A stretch of 64,000 nt of DNA from Sphaerisporangium siamense (lineage in GTDB: Bacteria; Actinomycetota; Actinomycetes; Streptosporangiales; Streptosporangiaceae), in NCBI RefSeq assembly GCF_014205275.1, contig NZ_JACHND010000001.1:868001-932000 (forward strand), read 5' to 3'. The translations under genes and the position numbers were made by a program. Shown piece after piece: positions 50,539-59,204 of this stretch. Position 1 is the first letter of the stretch. Every line of letters begins with the position of its first letter. The notes beneath the pieces were generated by a model that was not told the DNA's origin, ran no database searches, and saw only the letters and a list, made by a program, of their open reading frames with translations.

Positions 50539-50889
50539 TTACTCCGGGACGACCAGCAGGACGGCCCGGTAGGTCACGCTGGGCGTGGTGCCGGCCACCG
50601 TGCTGGTGACCCGCACGTAGTTCTTGGTGATGGTCGCCCCGGCCAGGGCGTTGCCTGCGGCGGTCAGCTGCGCCGTGGAGCTGCCGGGCACCGCGGTCCA
50701 GGAGGTGCCGTCGGCCGACTCCTCCAGCGAGCAGTTCAGCGTCGGTGACCCGGACGCCGCGGAGACGTGCACCATGAGCAGCACGTCCGCGGCGAGCCCG
50801 GCGTTGGCGGCCGGGCCGCTGGTGTAGGTGCCGGCGCCGCGGGCCGCAGAGGGCAGCACCGCGTCGCCGAACACCGGTCGAAGCCCCAT
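50539..50889 (-). CDS. Capsid-region protein, possible head decoration, 116 residues
   Basis: MGLRPVFGDAVLPSAARGAG... with LEESADGTSWTAVPGSS and NYVRVTSTVAGTTPSVTYRA, a small beta-sandwich pattern as seen in decoration proteins. It directly follows the major capsid gene. Confidence 0.6.
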   Translation of the reverse strand: MGLRPVFGDAVLPSAARGAGTYTSGPAANAGLAADVLLMVHVSAASGSPTLNCSLEESADGTSWTAVPGSSTAQLTAAGNALAGATITKNYVRVTSTVAGTTPSVTYRAVLLVVPE

Positions 50890-50898
50890 GCCCGTCTC

Positions 50899-52314
50899 CT
50901 AGAAGACCGGGGCGATCATGCCGGTGCCGCCGACCTTCTGCATGGCGTTGGCGTACCGGCCGAAGGTATAGGCGAAGTAGGAGTACGCGACGAGCAGGAC
51001 GCCGAGGCTCGCGGCGGCGGGCTGCTCGGCGCGGATGAACAAGGGCGCCGCCGGGTCCTCCCACAGGTGGCATTCGGTGTTGGGGACGACGTACAGCTCG
51101 TCCTCGGTGCCGCCACCCAGGGTCGTCGAGATGTTGTTGTCGACGATGACCTGCAGTCCGGACGGCAGCACGCCCCGCACCCCGGAGGCGTAGGAGGAGT
51201 TCGCGTTGGCCTGCCCGCCGGCCTGGACCGGGATGCCGGTCCAGTTGATGAGCGGCCAGGTGGCCGACATCTGCGAGGACAGCCAGTACCAACGGCGCGA
51301 GTGCATGACCGCGTGGCTAGGGGCGCCCATGGCGAGCAGCGCCGCCTCGACGCCCGCGGCCGCGCCCACGATCTTGGGGTACAGCTCGGCGCCGGTCGGG
51401 GTGCCGTCGGTGTAGGTGTTGGCCACCGCCACCGCGCTCAGCCCGGTCGTCACCTGGTTGATCAGCGTGGAGTCCAGGACGGTCGCGACCCGGTTGAACA
51501 GGTCCTGCATCGTGACGTCCTCGATGCCGGTGCCCCGGTCGATCGCCTGCCGGGAAACGGTCTGCTGCCCGGCCGCGGTCTGCACCGGCACCGTCAGCAG
51601 CGTGTCGTCCATGTTGGTCTCGGAGACCGCGCTGTTCTCCGAGGCCTGCAGCGCCGCCGAGCTGGCGGTGGTGACCCGGGAGATGTTCACGCTCATGCCG
51701 TGCTCGGGCAGCGGGTGCCGGTTGCAGATGTCGGCGAACGGCCGCAGCGCCGCGGTCGCCGGCGCGTACAGGTCGGTCAGGTACTGCGGCACCGTCAGCC
51801 CCGCCCACGCGCCGGTGCCGACGGCGCGGGTCAGGTACTCGGCCCGCTCGACGCGCTCCTCGGCCATGTGCCGGGCGAGGTTAGTCGCGGCCTCGACGTC
51901 CTGGAACATGAACTGCCGGCAGACGTCCATCAGGAAGGCCTTGCCGTAAGGATCGGTGTCCTTGCGGTAGGTCCGCTCCTCGGCGCCGATGCGCACCGTC
52001 CGGTCCCCGCCGGTGCGGCGGGTGTCCACGGGCTTGTGCTCGCGCTGCTTGGCCTCGTGGTCACGCTCCTCGGCCTTGACCTCGCGGGCGTTGTCCAGCT
52101 TGCGCTCGATGCCCTCGATGTCGGCCTTGGCCTGGTCGCGCTTGACGGTGAGCTCGGCGATCCGCTCGTCCTCCTCGGCGGTGAGGTTGGAACGGCCCTC
52201 CTGCTGCGCGGTGGAGAGGATCAGCTCCATCTCCTTGCGGTACTTGGCGCGCCGCTTGTGCGCGGCCTCCAGTTCGACCTCGATCGAGGCGATCAGGTCG
52301 TCGATTCCAGCCAT
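50899..52314 (-). CDS. Major capsid protein (HK97 fold) with N-terminal delta domain
   Basis: 471 residues. The first about 95 residues are a charged coiled coil (EVELEAAHKRRAKYRKEMEL; RIAELTVKRDQAKADIEGIE), the delta/scaffold segment removed by the prohead protease. The rest has HK97-type features (AGLTVPQYLTDLYAPATAAL; FADICNRHPLPEHGMSVNIS; GVLPSGLQVIVDNNISTTLG). It follows the protease gene. GGAAGGG precedes the ATG. It builds the icosahedral shell. Confidence 0.9.
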   Translation of the reverse strand: MAGIDDLIASIEVELEAAHKRRAKYRKEMELILSTAQQEGRSNLTAEEDERIAELTVKRDQAKADIEGIERKLDNAREVKAEERDHEAKQREHKPVDTRRTGGDRTVRIGAEERTYRKDTDPYGKAFLMDVCRQFMFQDVEAATNLARHMAEERVERAEYLTRAVGTGAWAGLTVPQYLTDLYAPATAALRPFADICNRHPLPEHGMSVNISRVTTASSAALQASENSAVSETNMDDTLLTVPVQTAAGQQTVSRQAIDRGTGIEDVTMQDLFNRVATVLDSTLINQVTTGLSAVAVANTYTDGTPTGAELYPKIVGAAAGVEAALLAMGAPSHAVMHSRRWYWLSSQMSATWPLINWTGIPVQAGGQANANSSYASGVRGVLPSGLQVIVDNNISTTLGGGTEDELYVVPNTECHLWEDPAAPLFIRAEQPAAASLGVLLVAYSYFAYTFGRYANAMQKVGGTGMIAPVF

Positions 52315-52375
52315 GGTTGATTCGCCCTTCCGGCGGATGGGTCACAGGGTGGTGGGATGCGTGACGGCGCGAGTC

Positions 52376-52472
52376 CCGGGCGATCTGCCGGGCGTGCGGC
52401 GTCGCGCCTTCCGGGCGATCTGCCGGACGGCGTGCGGGATGGAACTGCGAGGCGGCCCGGGCGATCTGCCGG
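52376..52472 (-). repeat. Three 16-bp direct repeats between protease and capsid genes
   Basis: CCGGGCGATCTGCCGG occurs at 52376-52391, 52411-52426 and 52457-52472. The 175-bp gap is long for this tightly packed operon. A regulatory role on capsid expression or mRNA structure is possible. Confidence 0.65.
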
Positions 52473-52489
52473 GCGCCCGCGGGGGGTGG

Positions 52490-53290
52490 CTAGTCGTCCT
52501 CGTCCTCGACGAGGAGCTGGGTGCGGATCATCGCGATCGACCGGCCCGTGGCCGCCGGCGCGCTCGGCGCGGCGGGCGCCGGGGCCGGTGCGGGGCGCGA
52601 GGGGGCGGCCAGGTCGGCGCGCTGGGACAGCAGGGTGTAGGCCTCGCGGGCGACCAGCGGCGGCAGGTTCGGGATCTCGGCCAGCAGCTCCCCGCTGCGG
52701 GCCGAGATGGAGGTGTGTGGGTTGGCGCCGTAGGTCACCGGCCCGACGTCGCCGCGGTCCAGATCGAAGGCGTCGATGCGGTACTCGGTGTAGTCCGGCG
52801 ACCAGTGCCCTGAGGTGATGCGGAACATGAACGACTGCTCGCGCACGTCGTCGTCCTCGATCGCTTGCACCAGCAGCTGCACGTCGGATCGCTTGGGGTT
52901 CAGCCAGGCGCGCTGGCCCAGGCCGGTGTCGTCGGCCCACAGTTCCAGGCGGCCGTTCTTCGTCCCGGCCATCGGGGTGCCCGCGTGGTTGAAGCGGAAG
53001 ACGACCTCGGGGCTGGCCTCCAGCGTCTTGTCGGCCGCGCCGACGCTGACGATCTCGGTGTACGGGCCGTACCAGTCGTACATCTCGTAGCCGCGCTCGA
53101 ACGCGCTGGCGTACCCCTCGACCTCGAACCACTGCTGGCCGTCGCGCTCCACCTTCTTGGCGCGCAGATGCGAGGCGAACCGCACCTCCGGCGCCTCGGG
53201 CCGGTCACGGGGCAGGGTCATGGTGGCGGAGCGGGCGGCGGCCGCGCGCTCGGCCGCGGCGGCCGCGCGAAGCCCGGACAGGTCGGTCAT
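52490..53290 (-). CDS. Prohead protease (U35/S78-like)
   Basis: 266 residues from the ATG at 53290. The catalytic His is in FRFNHAGTPMAGT and the Ser in REQSFMFRITSG, with the following YRIDAFDLDRGDVGPVTYGA matching HK97-type proteases. A Pro/Ala-rich C-terminal linker leads to an acidic tail (LLVEDEDD). It matures the capsid by cutting the delta domains. ATGA-type overlap with the portal gene. Confidence 0.85.
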   Translation of the reverse strand: MTDLSGLRAAAAAERAAAARSATMTLPRDRPEAPEVRFASHLRAKKVERDGQQWFEVEGYASAFERGYEMYDWYGPYTEIVSVGAADKTLEASPEVVFRFNHAGTPMAGTKNGRLELWADDTGLGQRAWLNPKRSDVQLLVQAIEDDDVREQSFMFRITSGHWSPDYTEYRIDAFDLDRGDVGPVTYGANPHTSISARSGELLAEIPNLPPLVAREAYTLLSQRADLAAPSRPAPAPAPAAPSAPAATGRSIAMIRTQLLVEDEDD

Positions 53291-54465
53291 AACGATCCTC
53301 CCGAAGGGGTCGCGGTGGTCGCGGCGGGCTGCTTGTTGGGCTGGCCGAACAGCCGGTCGAACTCGGCCAGCTGGGCCTCGGTGAACGGCGGGCGGTTCTC
53401 CAGCTCGCGCGCCTCGCTGGGCGCGAGCGTGCGGGACTCGATCTGCGTGCGCAGCACGGCCGCGCGCGTCTGCGGGTCCATCCGCAGCAGCGCGTCCGTG
53501 TTCAACTTCACGTACCGCGGCCGCGGAGTGAGCCGGTTCAGCGCATCCTCGCGGCGGGTCACGGTCGGTCCTAGGTGCATGACCAAGAAGTCCAGGTGCC
53601 TCTGGGTGATGCTGGCGTAGGTGATGGATTTCGACGACACCACGGCGTCGATCAGGTCCCCGGGGCAGTCGAAGAACCGGGCGACGTCGGCGACGCCGAA
53701 CTGCTTGGCCTCGATCCACGCCGAGCCGGCCGTCTCGGCCTGGAGCATCTGGTACTCCCAGTCCGACCCGGTCACGAAGACGTCCCCGTTGGCCACCGAG
53801 GCCTTGAATCGCTTTTTGATCGCGTCGGACTTCTCGGGAGTGAGGATCTGCTCGGTGTTCTTCAGGTGCGCCGCAGGGATCGCACCACCGCCGAACCAAT
53901 CCAGCGCGAACTCCTGGATGCTGAGGTACTCCCCGATCGCCCAAGCGGCGTACGCGACGGGCGACAGGCCGACGTGCAGCCCGGCGACGGTGTACTGCCG
54001 CTCGTGCCAGACCTCTCCCGGGTCGTACTCGGTCCCGGCGATCCGGTACGCGGCGAGCTCCCCCTTACGGATGATCACCGACACCTCAGCCAACGGCACC
54101 AGATCGATCCGGGAGGGCAGGCCGAGGCCATCGCGGGCGGTGATCAGCCCGAAGGTGTTGCCCGCTCGGTCCAGGTCGAACTGGGTGCTGTACATCCACT
54201 CCAACATCCCGACACGCTCACCGCCCGGGCTGACCAGCACCGGCGGCTTGGGCACCTCGATCTGCGCGCCGAGCACTCGCCGGTAGACGTCGATCGGAAG
54301 CGTGCTGACGAGGTTGGCGCGCAGCCGCAGGCACGCCCACACCGCGCTGTGGCGCAGCGCCGTCTCGTTGGTCACCGACACGGTGCCGGTCCGGGTCTCC
54401 GGGCGGCGCGGGATGAGCTCGGCTGCGGTCTGCCCGGGGTAGGCGCGGCGGTGGAACAGGCTCAC
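53287..54465 (-). CDS. Portal protein (HK97 family)
   Basis: 392 residues. ALRHSAVWACLRLRANLVST, LPIDVYRR, LDRAGNTFGLITARDGLGLP and GVADVARFFDCPGDLIDAVV are characteristic of HK97-type portals. It forms the dodecameric DNA entry ring. It sits between large terminase and protease as usual. Confidence 0.9.
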   Translation of the reverse strand: MSLFHRRAYPGQTAAELIPRRPETRTGTVSVTNETALRHSAVWACLRLRANLVSTLPIDVYRRVLGAQIEVPKPPVLVSPGGERVGMLEWMYSTQFDLDRAGNTFGLITARDGLGLPSRIDLVPLAEVSVIIRKGELAAYRIAGTEYDPGEVWHERQYTVAGLHVGLSPVAYAAWAIGEYLSIQEFALDWFGGGAIPAAHLKNTEQILTPEKSDAIKKRFKASVANGDVFVTGSDWEYQMLQAETAGSAWIEAKQFGVADVARFFDCPGDLIDAVVSSKSITYASITQRHLDFLVMHLGPTVTRREDALNRLTPRPRYVKLNTDALLRMDPQTRAAVLRTQIESRTLAPSEARELENRPPFTEAQLAEFDRLFGQPNKQPAATTATPSGGSL

Positions 54466-54656
54466 AGCTCACCGGTCCGACCCGCGGGCGCGCGCGGCGC
54501 GCTTCGCCGTACGGCCAGCCACGATCCCGTCAGCACCACCAGGCCGGCGCCCGCCAGCGCGCCCCAGCCGATTAACGGCAGCAGCGCCGCGCACGCCCCG
54601 GCCGCGACCAGCAGCAGCCCCAGCACGTCCAGCAGGGTGGTCACCAGCTCACGCAT
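54462..54656 (-). CDS. Small two-helix membrane protein
   Basis: 64 residues, MRELVTTLLDVLGLLLVAAG, then a second hydrophobic stretch (GWGALAGAGLVVLTGSWLAV) and a basic tail. It overlaps the portal start by 4 bp. Small membrane proteins here are frequent in actinophages, role unknown. Confidence 0.6.
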   Translation of the reverse strand: MRELVTTLLDVLGLLLVAAGACAALLPLIGWGALAGAGLVVLTGSWLAVRRSAPRAPAGRTGEL

Positions 54657-54670
54657 GCCGACCCCCTCTC

Positions 54671-56212
54671 TTAGTACACCGAATCCAGCGGGTCATACGG
54701 CGCGCGAACCTTCGGGCCGACGATCAGCAGCGCCCACCGGGCGAGCGTCGCCCCCATGAACGGTGAGACGTCGGTGAGCGACCGGCGGCGGTCCAGGACC
54801 CACGCGTCCCCCGACGGCCTGGTCATCGCGCCGGTCACCGCCGAGGTCATGTCGACCTGGTCGGTATGGACGATCGTGGCCTGCGTCATCGCATCAGCCA
54901 TCTGGCCGCACGCCTCGACGATGTCGTTGGTCCGCATGATGATCAGGTCGCCGCGTTTCGGTTTGTCCTTGTCCTCGGGGGCCTTCACGCCGGCGGCGTC
55001 CAGGTCGTCGATGAGGCTGCCTGCAGGCGACCCGGTCGAGGCGATCGCGATGGCCACCGGGTCCCACAACCGCCGCAGCCGCACGATCGCCGCCACCACC
55101 CAGGCCGTCCCCGGGCGCCGGTCGACCAGCTCGACGTGCACCCGGCCGTCCGGCCGCAGCGCCGCCACCACCAGCGACGACCACGCCCGGTCGTGGCTGA
55201 CCTCGATCGCGAGGGCCAGCTGTACGCCGGGCTGTGACTGGCGGTCGGCCAGCCCCGGCCACTTGCCCTTGGGCACGTTCGGGTCGCTCGGCGGCGCCTT
55301 CTTGCGGGTCCGGTTCAGATACGCCCGGTCGAACTCGGCCGGGTCCATCCGGTCCAGGTCTCCGCGAATCGTCGCTTCCGAAACCGTATGGCCTAGAGCT
55401 GGCATGCATGCTCGCCACGTCGCCGGCTTGTCACGTGGCATGTCGTCGGGGGCGTACCACTCGAAGTGCGCCACTGCGGGATGTCGACCCTCGGTCCAGA
55501 GTGCCTCCATCAGCTCTCGCCCACGGTCGCGTTTCCGGTTCAGGTAGACGCTTTTGTCAGTGCCGCCCGCGCTCGCCCACCACAGCTGCGCCATGTCCCG
55601 TGTTGACTGCGCTGGCACAAACGCCTGCTCCAGCCGGTCATCCTCGTGGGCGAACGCCTCGTCGATCACCCCGAGGTCAAGCGTGGCGCCGTGCGCCGCC
55701 TTCTCAGTGTTGGAGGTGATGCCCATCCGGGACCGGGTGTCTTGCCAGATGATCTGCTCCTGGCCTGTGGTGCGCCGCACCCGGAAGCGACCCGCCAACC
55801 GCGACCCGTCCAGGACCTCAACGAACTCCTCGTCGAAGCGGCGGAATGCCTCTGTGCGGTTCTGGGCTGCATAGATGACGCGTTGCCGATGCCAGGCCAT
55901 CAACCGGTGAACGACGACGCCCAAAACGATCGTGGTCTTGCCCTGCTGTCGCGGAATCGACAGTCCGACCTCGCGGTATGCGAACAGGCCCGTGTCTGGG
56001 TCCAGCTCGAACGCCACATCCAAGACGTATTGTTGCCACGGCATGACCTTGTAGCCGAGGCGATCCATGACCGTCGCGACCCGCGGCCCCATGGTCTGAA
56101 ACTGGGGGCGACGAGGCGGCCCCCAGCGCGGCGGGCACGTCAGCCCGTACAGCTCGGCGCACTGCTCTCGCAGTTCAAACGGGGTCTGCCAGATCGTCGA
56201 GCTCATCGTCAT
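54671..56212 (-). CDS. Terminase large subunit
   Basis: 513 residues. ATPase: VGLSIPRQQGKTTIVLGVVV (Walker A-like) and LDLGVIDEAFAHEDDRLEQA (Walker B). Nuclease: the first acidic residue region IEVSHDRAWSSLVV, and ASTGSPAGSLIDDLDAAGVK further on. It packages DNA into the prohead with the small subunit and portal. Overlaps the small-subunit gene by 38 bp. Confidence 0.9.
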   Translation of the reverse strand: MTMSSTIWQTPFELREQCAELYGLTCPPRWGPPRRPQFQTMGPRVATVMDRLGYKVMPWQQYVLDVAFELDPDTGLFAYREVGLSIPRQQGKTTIVLGVVVHRLMAWHRQRVIYAAQNRTEAFRRFDEEFVEVLDGSRLAGRFRVRRTTGQEQIIWQDTRSRMGITSNTEKAAHGATLDLGVIDEAFAHEDDRLEQAFVPAQSTRDMAQLWWASAGGTDKSVYLNRKRDRGRELMEALWTEGRHPAVAHFEWYAPDDMPRDKPATWRACMPALGHTVSEATIRGDLDRMDPAEFDRAYLNRTRKKAPPSDPNVPKGKWPGLADRQSQPGVQLALAIEVSHDRAWSSLVVAALRPDGRVHVELVDRRPGTAWVVAAIVRLRRLWDPVAIAIASTGSPAGSLIDDLDAAGVKAPEDKDKPKRGDLIIMRTNDIVEACGQMADAMTQATIVHTDQVDMTSAVTGAMTRPSGDAWVLDRRRSLTDVSPFMGATLARWALLIVGPKVRAPYDPLDSVY

Positions 56213-56684
56213 CAGACTTCTCCGGCCGCCCCTCCAATAACTGCGCCAGCGTCGCGCGGAGCTCCCGATTCAGCTGAGAGAGGAGCCTGTGATCTTCACC
56301 TCCGCCGGCATCGATCTCCATCGCGAGTCGGCACGCCATCTGTGCGAGTGACGGCTCCACGCCGACCAGGTCACCCAGGGCCTCGATATCGGCGCGCACG
56401 GCATCGGCCACAGGGCCGTACACGAGGCCCGGCTCGTTGTCAGTACTGGTGAGCAGCAGCGCCGGACTGGCCCCCAGCGCGTTAGCGATGGCCGCCAGGT
56501 CGTCGACGTCGATCCGCCGCGAACCCGACTCGATCTTGCTCAGGACCGAGGCGGTCAGCGGTCGCCCGGCCGTGCTGACCCGCTCGGCCAGGTCCCGCTG
56601 CTCCAAGCCGCGATCATGCCGGAGCCGGGTGATGGCCCCGGCCACGTGCTGGCCGACCACTCCGATCTGAGGCCTGCTTGCCAT
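56175..56684 (-). CDS. XRE HTH protein with terminase-small-subunit-like C-terminus
   Basis: 169 residues from the ATG at 56684, preferred because GGAGGT lies just upstream. Residues 15-75 form an XRE-type HTH (GAITRLRHDRGLEQRDLAER; SVLSKIESGSRRIDVDDLAA). The C-terminal part (SLAQMACRLAMEIDAGGGED, RLLSQLNRELRATLAQLLEG) resembles actinophage small terminases. Its place right before the large terminase supports DNA recognition for packaging, perhaps combined with transcription control. Confidence 0.7.
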   Translation of the reverse strand: MASRPQIGVVGQHVAGAITRLRHDRGLEQRDLAERVSTAGRPLTASVLSKIESGSRRIDVDDLAAIANALGASPALLLTSTDNEPGLVYGPVADAVRADIEALGDLVGVEPSLAQMACRLAMEIDAGGGEDHRLLSQLNRELRATLAQLLEGRPEKSDDDELDDLADPV

Positions 56685-57627
56685 GGCCACCTCCGTAGTG
56701 CACGGCTTGTTCGACCGCCCCGTGCTCATATCGCTGCGGCCAGCGTGCCATCACGTCCGGATCGCCGTACATGCGCGCCGCGGCGTACGCAGCCCCCGGA
56801 TTCCCCAATCCCAGCTCGTCCGCAATGTCCTGCCACTTCATCCGTGCCGCCCGCAGCTCTGCGGCACGCCTCCCAGCTTCTAGCCGGATGTGATGACGCG
56901 AAGGCTCACATGTCCAGCAACGCCCTTTTCGCAGTTCTGTGCCACACGCGCAACGTGGGACCACAGGCCGGACTGGCATTGGAATGAACGCTGAATCCTG
57001 AGCCCACAAGGTGAGTTGATAGCCGTCGAGGTCCGAACCGTCGTACGGACGGCTCAGGTTGCACGTACGGCAGATGATCCGCACGTTCCCGATCGAGTGC
57101 GTACCGCCGGCGGCGATCGGGAGTATGTGATCAAGATGCTTGCTGTTCGGGCGATCCGCCTTGCTTGTCAGCCGAACGGAACACAGAGGGCACTTGCGCG
57201 CCCGCGCCCTCAAGCCGCGCTCATAGGCGGGCGTGACATCCGACAGCCGCCCAACGGTGCGACGTCGATGGTTCTTCGCGATCCACCGCGCCCGCGCCCG
57301 CGCCGTCGCACAACTCTCGCATAACCGGCCGACAGAGGTACGCCTGCGCGTCGTCGATTTGCCGCAGTCATCGCACGCGCCCGGCGACATGCGGAGGCGG
57401 CGAGCGCAACTCACAGAACACGCGCGCTGCTCGGAACTGGCGCGCACCTCGAACGTGGCCTCACATACGGCGCAACTCCGGGTCTCATACGCGACCCGCC
57501 GGCCGTACGGCTGGCTCTCCTTGCGACGGCAGGGATGGCAAACCGCCTGTCCTTGTGGGAGGGTACCGCGCCCTCTCCACAGCAGCGTTCCGCAGCGAGC
57601 ACATGGCACGTCAGGACGATGAGGCAT
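56614..57627 (-). CDS. Multi-zinc-finger HNH endonuclease
   Basis: 337 residues from the ATG at 57627 (GGAGAC upstream); an earlier ATG at 57645 abuts a hairpin. Several zinc pairs occur: CARC/CHPC, CAVC/CSVSC, CDDC/CESC and CACG/CWTC. The HNH core is CPLCSVRLTSK, HLDHILPIAAGGTHSIGNVR and CRTCN. The C-terminus has a helix-turn-helix-like segment (MKWQDIADELGLGNPGAAYA). HNH proteins next to terminase genes can assist cos cleavage. Overlaps the HTH-TerS gene by 71 bp. Confidence 0.8.
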   Translation of the reverse strand: MPHRPDVPCARCGTLLWRGRGTLPQGQAVCHPCRRKESQPYGRRVAYETRSCAVCEATFEVRASSEQRACSVSCARRLRMSPGACDDCGKSTTRRRTSVGRLCESCATARARARWIAKNHRRRTVGRLSDVTPAYERGLRARARKCPLCSVRLTSKADRPNSKHLDHILPIAAGGTHSIGNVRIICRTCNLSRPYDGSDLDGYQLTLWAQDSAFIPMPVRPVVPRCACGTELRKGRCWTCEPSRHHIRLEAGRRAAELRAARMKWQDIADELGLGNPGAAYAAARMYGDPDVMARWPQRYEHGAVEQAVHYGGGHGKQASDRSGRPARGRGHHPAPA

Positions 57628-57647
57628 GTTGGTGTCTCCAGGCATAC

Positions 57648-57681
57648 GGAAGCCCCGGTGCCTGGAGACACCGGGGCTTCC
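57648..57681 (-). terminator. 13-bp perfect hairpin between two HNH genes
   Basis: GGAAGCCCCGGTG and CACCGGGGCTTCC with an 8-nt loop, just upstream of the 337-residue HNH gene and downstream of the small HNH gene. It can end the early transcript before the late genes. Confidence 0.65.
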
Positions 57682-57832
57682 TTCCTGCCGTGATCAGCGG
57701 CAGGCGTCAGTGATGATCATCTTCGTGAGATTCCCCCACGCACAAAAAACGCTCAGCTGCGAGCGGGGTCGCGACCTATCCGATCTTGGAAAAGCTTCCG
57801 CAGGTCAGCGGCTTGCACGGCGTTTGTGCAGG

Positions 57833-58135
57833 TCAGAGGCGTGACGGCCCGGCGTACCAGTCTCTGCTGGTGACCAGGCGGCGCACTTCGGCGAGCGGCT
57901 TGTCGCCCTTCTCGTTGTTGCATTTGCGCAGGCAGACGGGGCAACCGTCGACGCCGTGGATGGGTGCCATGTTCTGCGGGTCGAGCCGGGCGCCGCCGCG
58001 CTTGACGGCCACGATGTGGTCGACGGCGTCGGATCCGCCGTGCCCGCACACGATGCACACGGTCGACGTGGCGAGGATCCGGGCCCTGGTCTTGCGGTAC
58101 TCGTACGTTGCGAGTTCGGCCCGCCCAGCGGCCAC
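57833..58135 (-). CDS. Small HNH endonuclease
   Basis: 100 residues from the GTG at 58135 with GGGGGTGAG upstream. CIVCGHGGSDAVDHIVAVKR, GGARLDPQNMAPIHGVDGCP and CLRKCNNEKGDKPL form a complete HNH with zinc pairs. Size and place before terminase match HK97 gp74-like nucleases that help packaging. Confidence 0.8.
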   Translation of the reverse strand: MAAGRAELATYEYRKTRARILATSTVCIVCGHGGSDAVDHIVAVKRGGARLDPQNMAPIHGVDGCPVCLRKCNNEKGDKPLAEVRRLVTSRDWYAGPSRL

Positions 58136-58306
58136 GCGCTCACCCCCTGCGCTTTCGTGGCAGGCGGGGCGTCTGCCCCTTCTTGACCTCGACCTTGGTG
58201 CGGAGGCACCTGGTGCACCGGTACGTGCAAGGCCACCTCCTGGGCTGGCCGCAAGAAATCCGCGACCTACCGGCGAGTAGCTCGGCGACCTAGGTAGGTT
58301 GCCGAA

Positions 58307-58570
58307 ATGACCAATATGGGGGAATTTCGGTGGAACTTCGATGACCTCGGTGACCTGGACCCGCACCGGGTTCAAGATTTCGTGCAGACGCTGAAGGCTG
58401 TCACGGAGAACGCCTACCTGCAGGTCTCCGGAAGGCCAAAAGAGGAGGTGGTACAGACCCTTCGGCGTGAGTGGAACAGGCAGTCTTTCGACCGCTTCCC
58501 CACCCGAATCATGGAACGTCTTGCTGAGCCGATCAGTCAGGGCGTCAAGCCGGTGTTCAAGCGCGAGTGA
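58307..58570 (+). CDS. Small + strand phage protein, 87 residues
   Basis: MTNMGEFRWNFDDLGDLDPH..., acidic then basic, AT-richer than its neighbours. It is opposite to the surrounding - strand operon and followed by a bidirectional hairpin at 58617-58638, which supports an independent transcript. Weak ribosome site. Possible lysogeny-expressed cargo. Confidence 0.55.
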   Translation: MTNMGEFRWNFDDLGDLDPHRVQDFVQTLKAVTENAYLQVSGRPKEEVVQTLRREWNRQSFDRFPTRIMERLAEPISQGVKPVFKRE

Positions 58571-58616
58571 ACGCCAGATTCACCGAGATCGGGAACTGGC
58601 TCTCCTCAGACACGAA

Positions 58617-58638
58617 AGCCCGGCGCTGTGGCCGGGCT
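58617..58638. terminator. 8-bp hairpin between convergent genes
   Basis: AGCCCGGC-GCTGTG-GCCGGGCT lies between the stop of the + gene (58570) and the stop of the - gene (58696); flanking GAAA/TTTC can extend pairing. Confidence 0.6.
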
Positions 58639-58695
58639 GGTTTCGGAGATGGCTACCGCACACCCCTGACTTCCGTCAGATCCGACGATACACGA

Positions 58696-58890
58696 TCATG
58701 TGCGGCGGCGGTGCTTGTGCTTGCGCTGCTTTTCGACCTCGAAGACGTCGCTGAGCCGGTAGACGTTGGACCGGCCTCGGCGGCCGGCCGGGGCGAGGTA
58801 GCCCCGGCGGACCCAGTTGTCGATGGCGGCGATGCTGAAGCCGACCTCGGCGGCGGCCTCGGCCGTGGTGAACAGGTCCTCCTCGGTCAC
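58696..58890 (-). CDS. AlpA/MerR-type small HTH protein
   Basis: 64 residues from the GTG at 58890. LFTTAEAAAEVGFSIAAIDN then WVRRGYLAPAGRRGRSNVYR is a helix-turn-helix of the excisionase/AlpA type with a basic tail (KQRKHKHRRR). It could control directionality or early/late switching. GTGA overlap with the upstream gene. Confidence 0.7.
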   Translation of the reverse strand: MTEEDLFTTAEAAAEVGFSIAAIDNWVRRGYLAPAGRRGRSNVYRLSDVFEVEKQRKHKHRRRT

Positions 58891-59204
58891 GTGTGCGACT
58901 TCCCTGTCGGCAGGTCGTCGAGGCATTCGCCGATGGGTGTCCAGATCGTGCCGCACCGGCAGCGGTGTTCGGACCCGTCGTGAGGACCGAGGACGCAGCG
59001 GTAGCGCCTGGGGACGCGGGACAGGTGGGTCTCGGTGGTTTCCGGGCAGGCGGCGGGGACCACGGCGAAGCCCTGCCGGGCGAGTCCGGCGAGCAGGTCT
59101 TGGCCGAGGGCGACCGCGGCGCCGCCCTGGGCGTAGCCGGAGCCGATGAGGTGTTCGGCGAGGGCTTCGACTGCGGCGCGCGGCATCGGCTGGTCCGTGT
59201 TCAC
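58887..59204 (-). CDS. Hypothetical phage protein with C-x-C motif, 105 residues
   Basis: VNTDQPMPRAAVEALAEHLI..., with RCVLGPHDGSEHRCRCGTIW near the end, a zinc-binding-like pattern often seen in actinophage early proteins. Starts by GTGA overlap. Function unknown. Confidence 0.55.
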   Translation of the reverse strand: MNTDQPMPRAAVEALAEHLIGSGYAQGGAAVALGQDLLAGLARQGFAVVPAACPETTETHLSRVPRRYRCVLGPHDGSEHRCRCGTIWTPIGECLDDLPTGKSHT

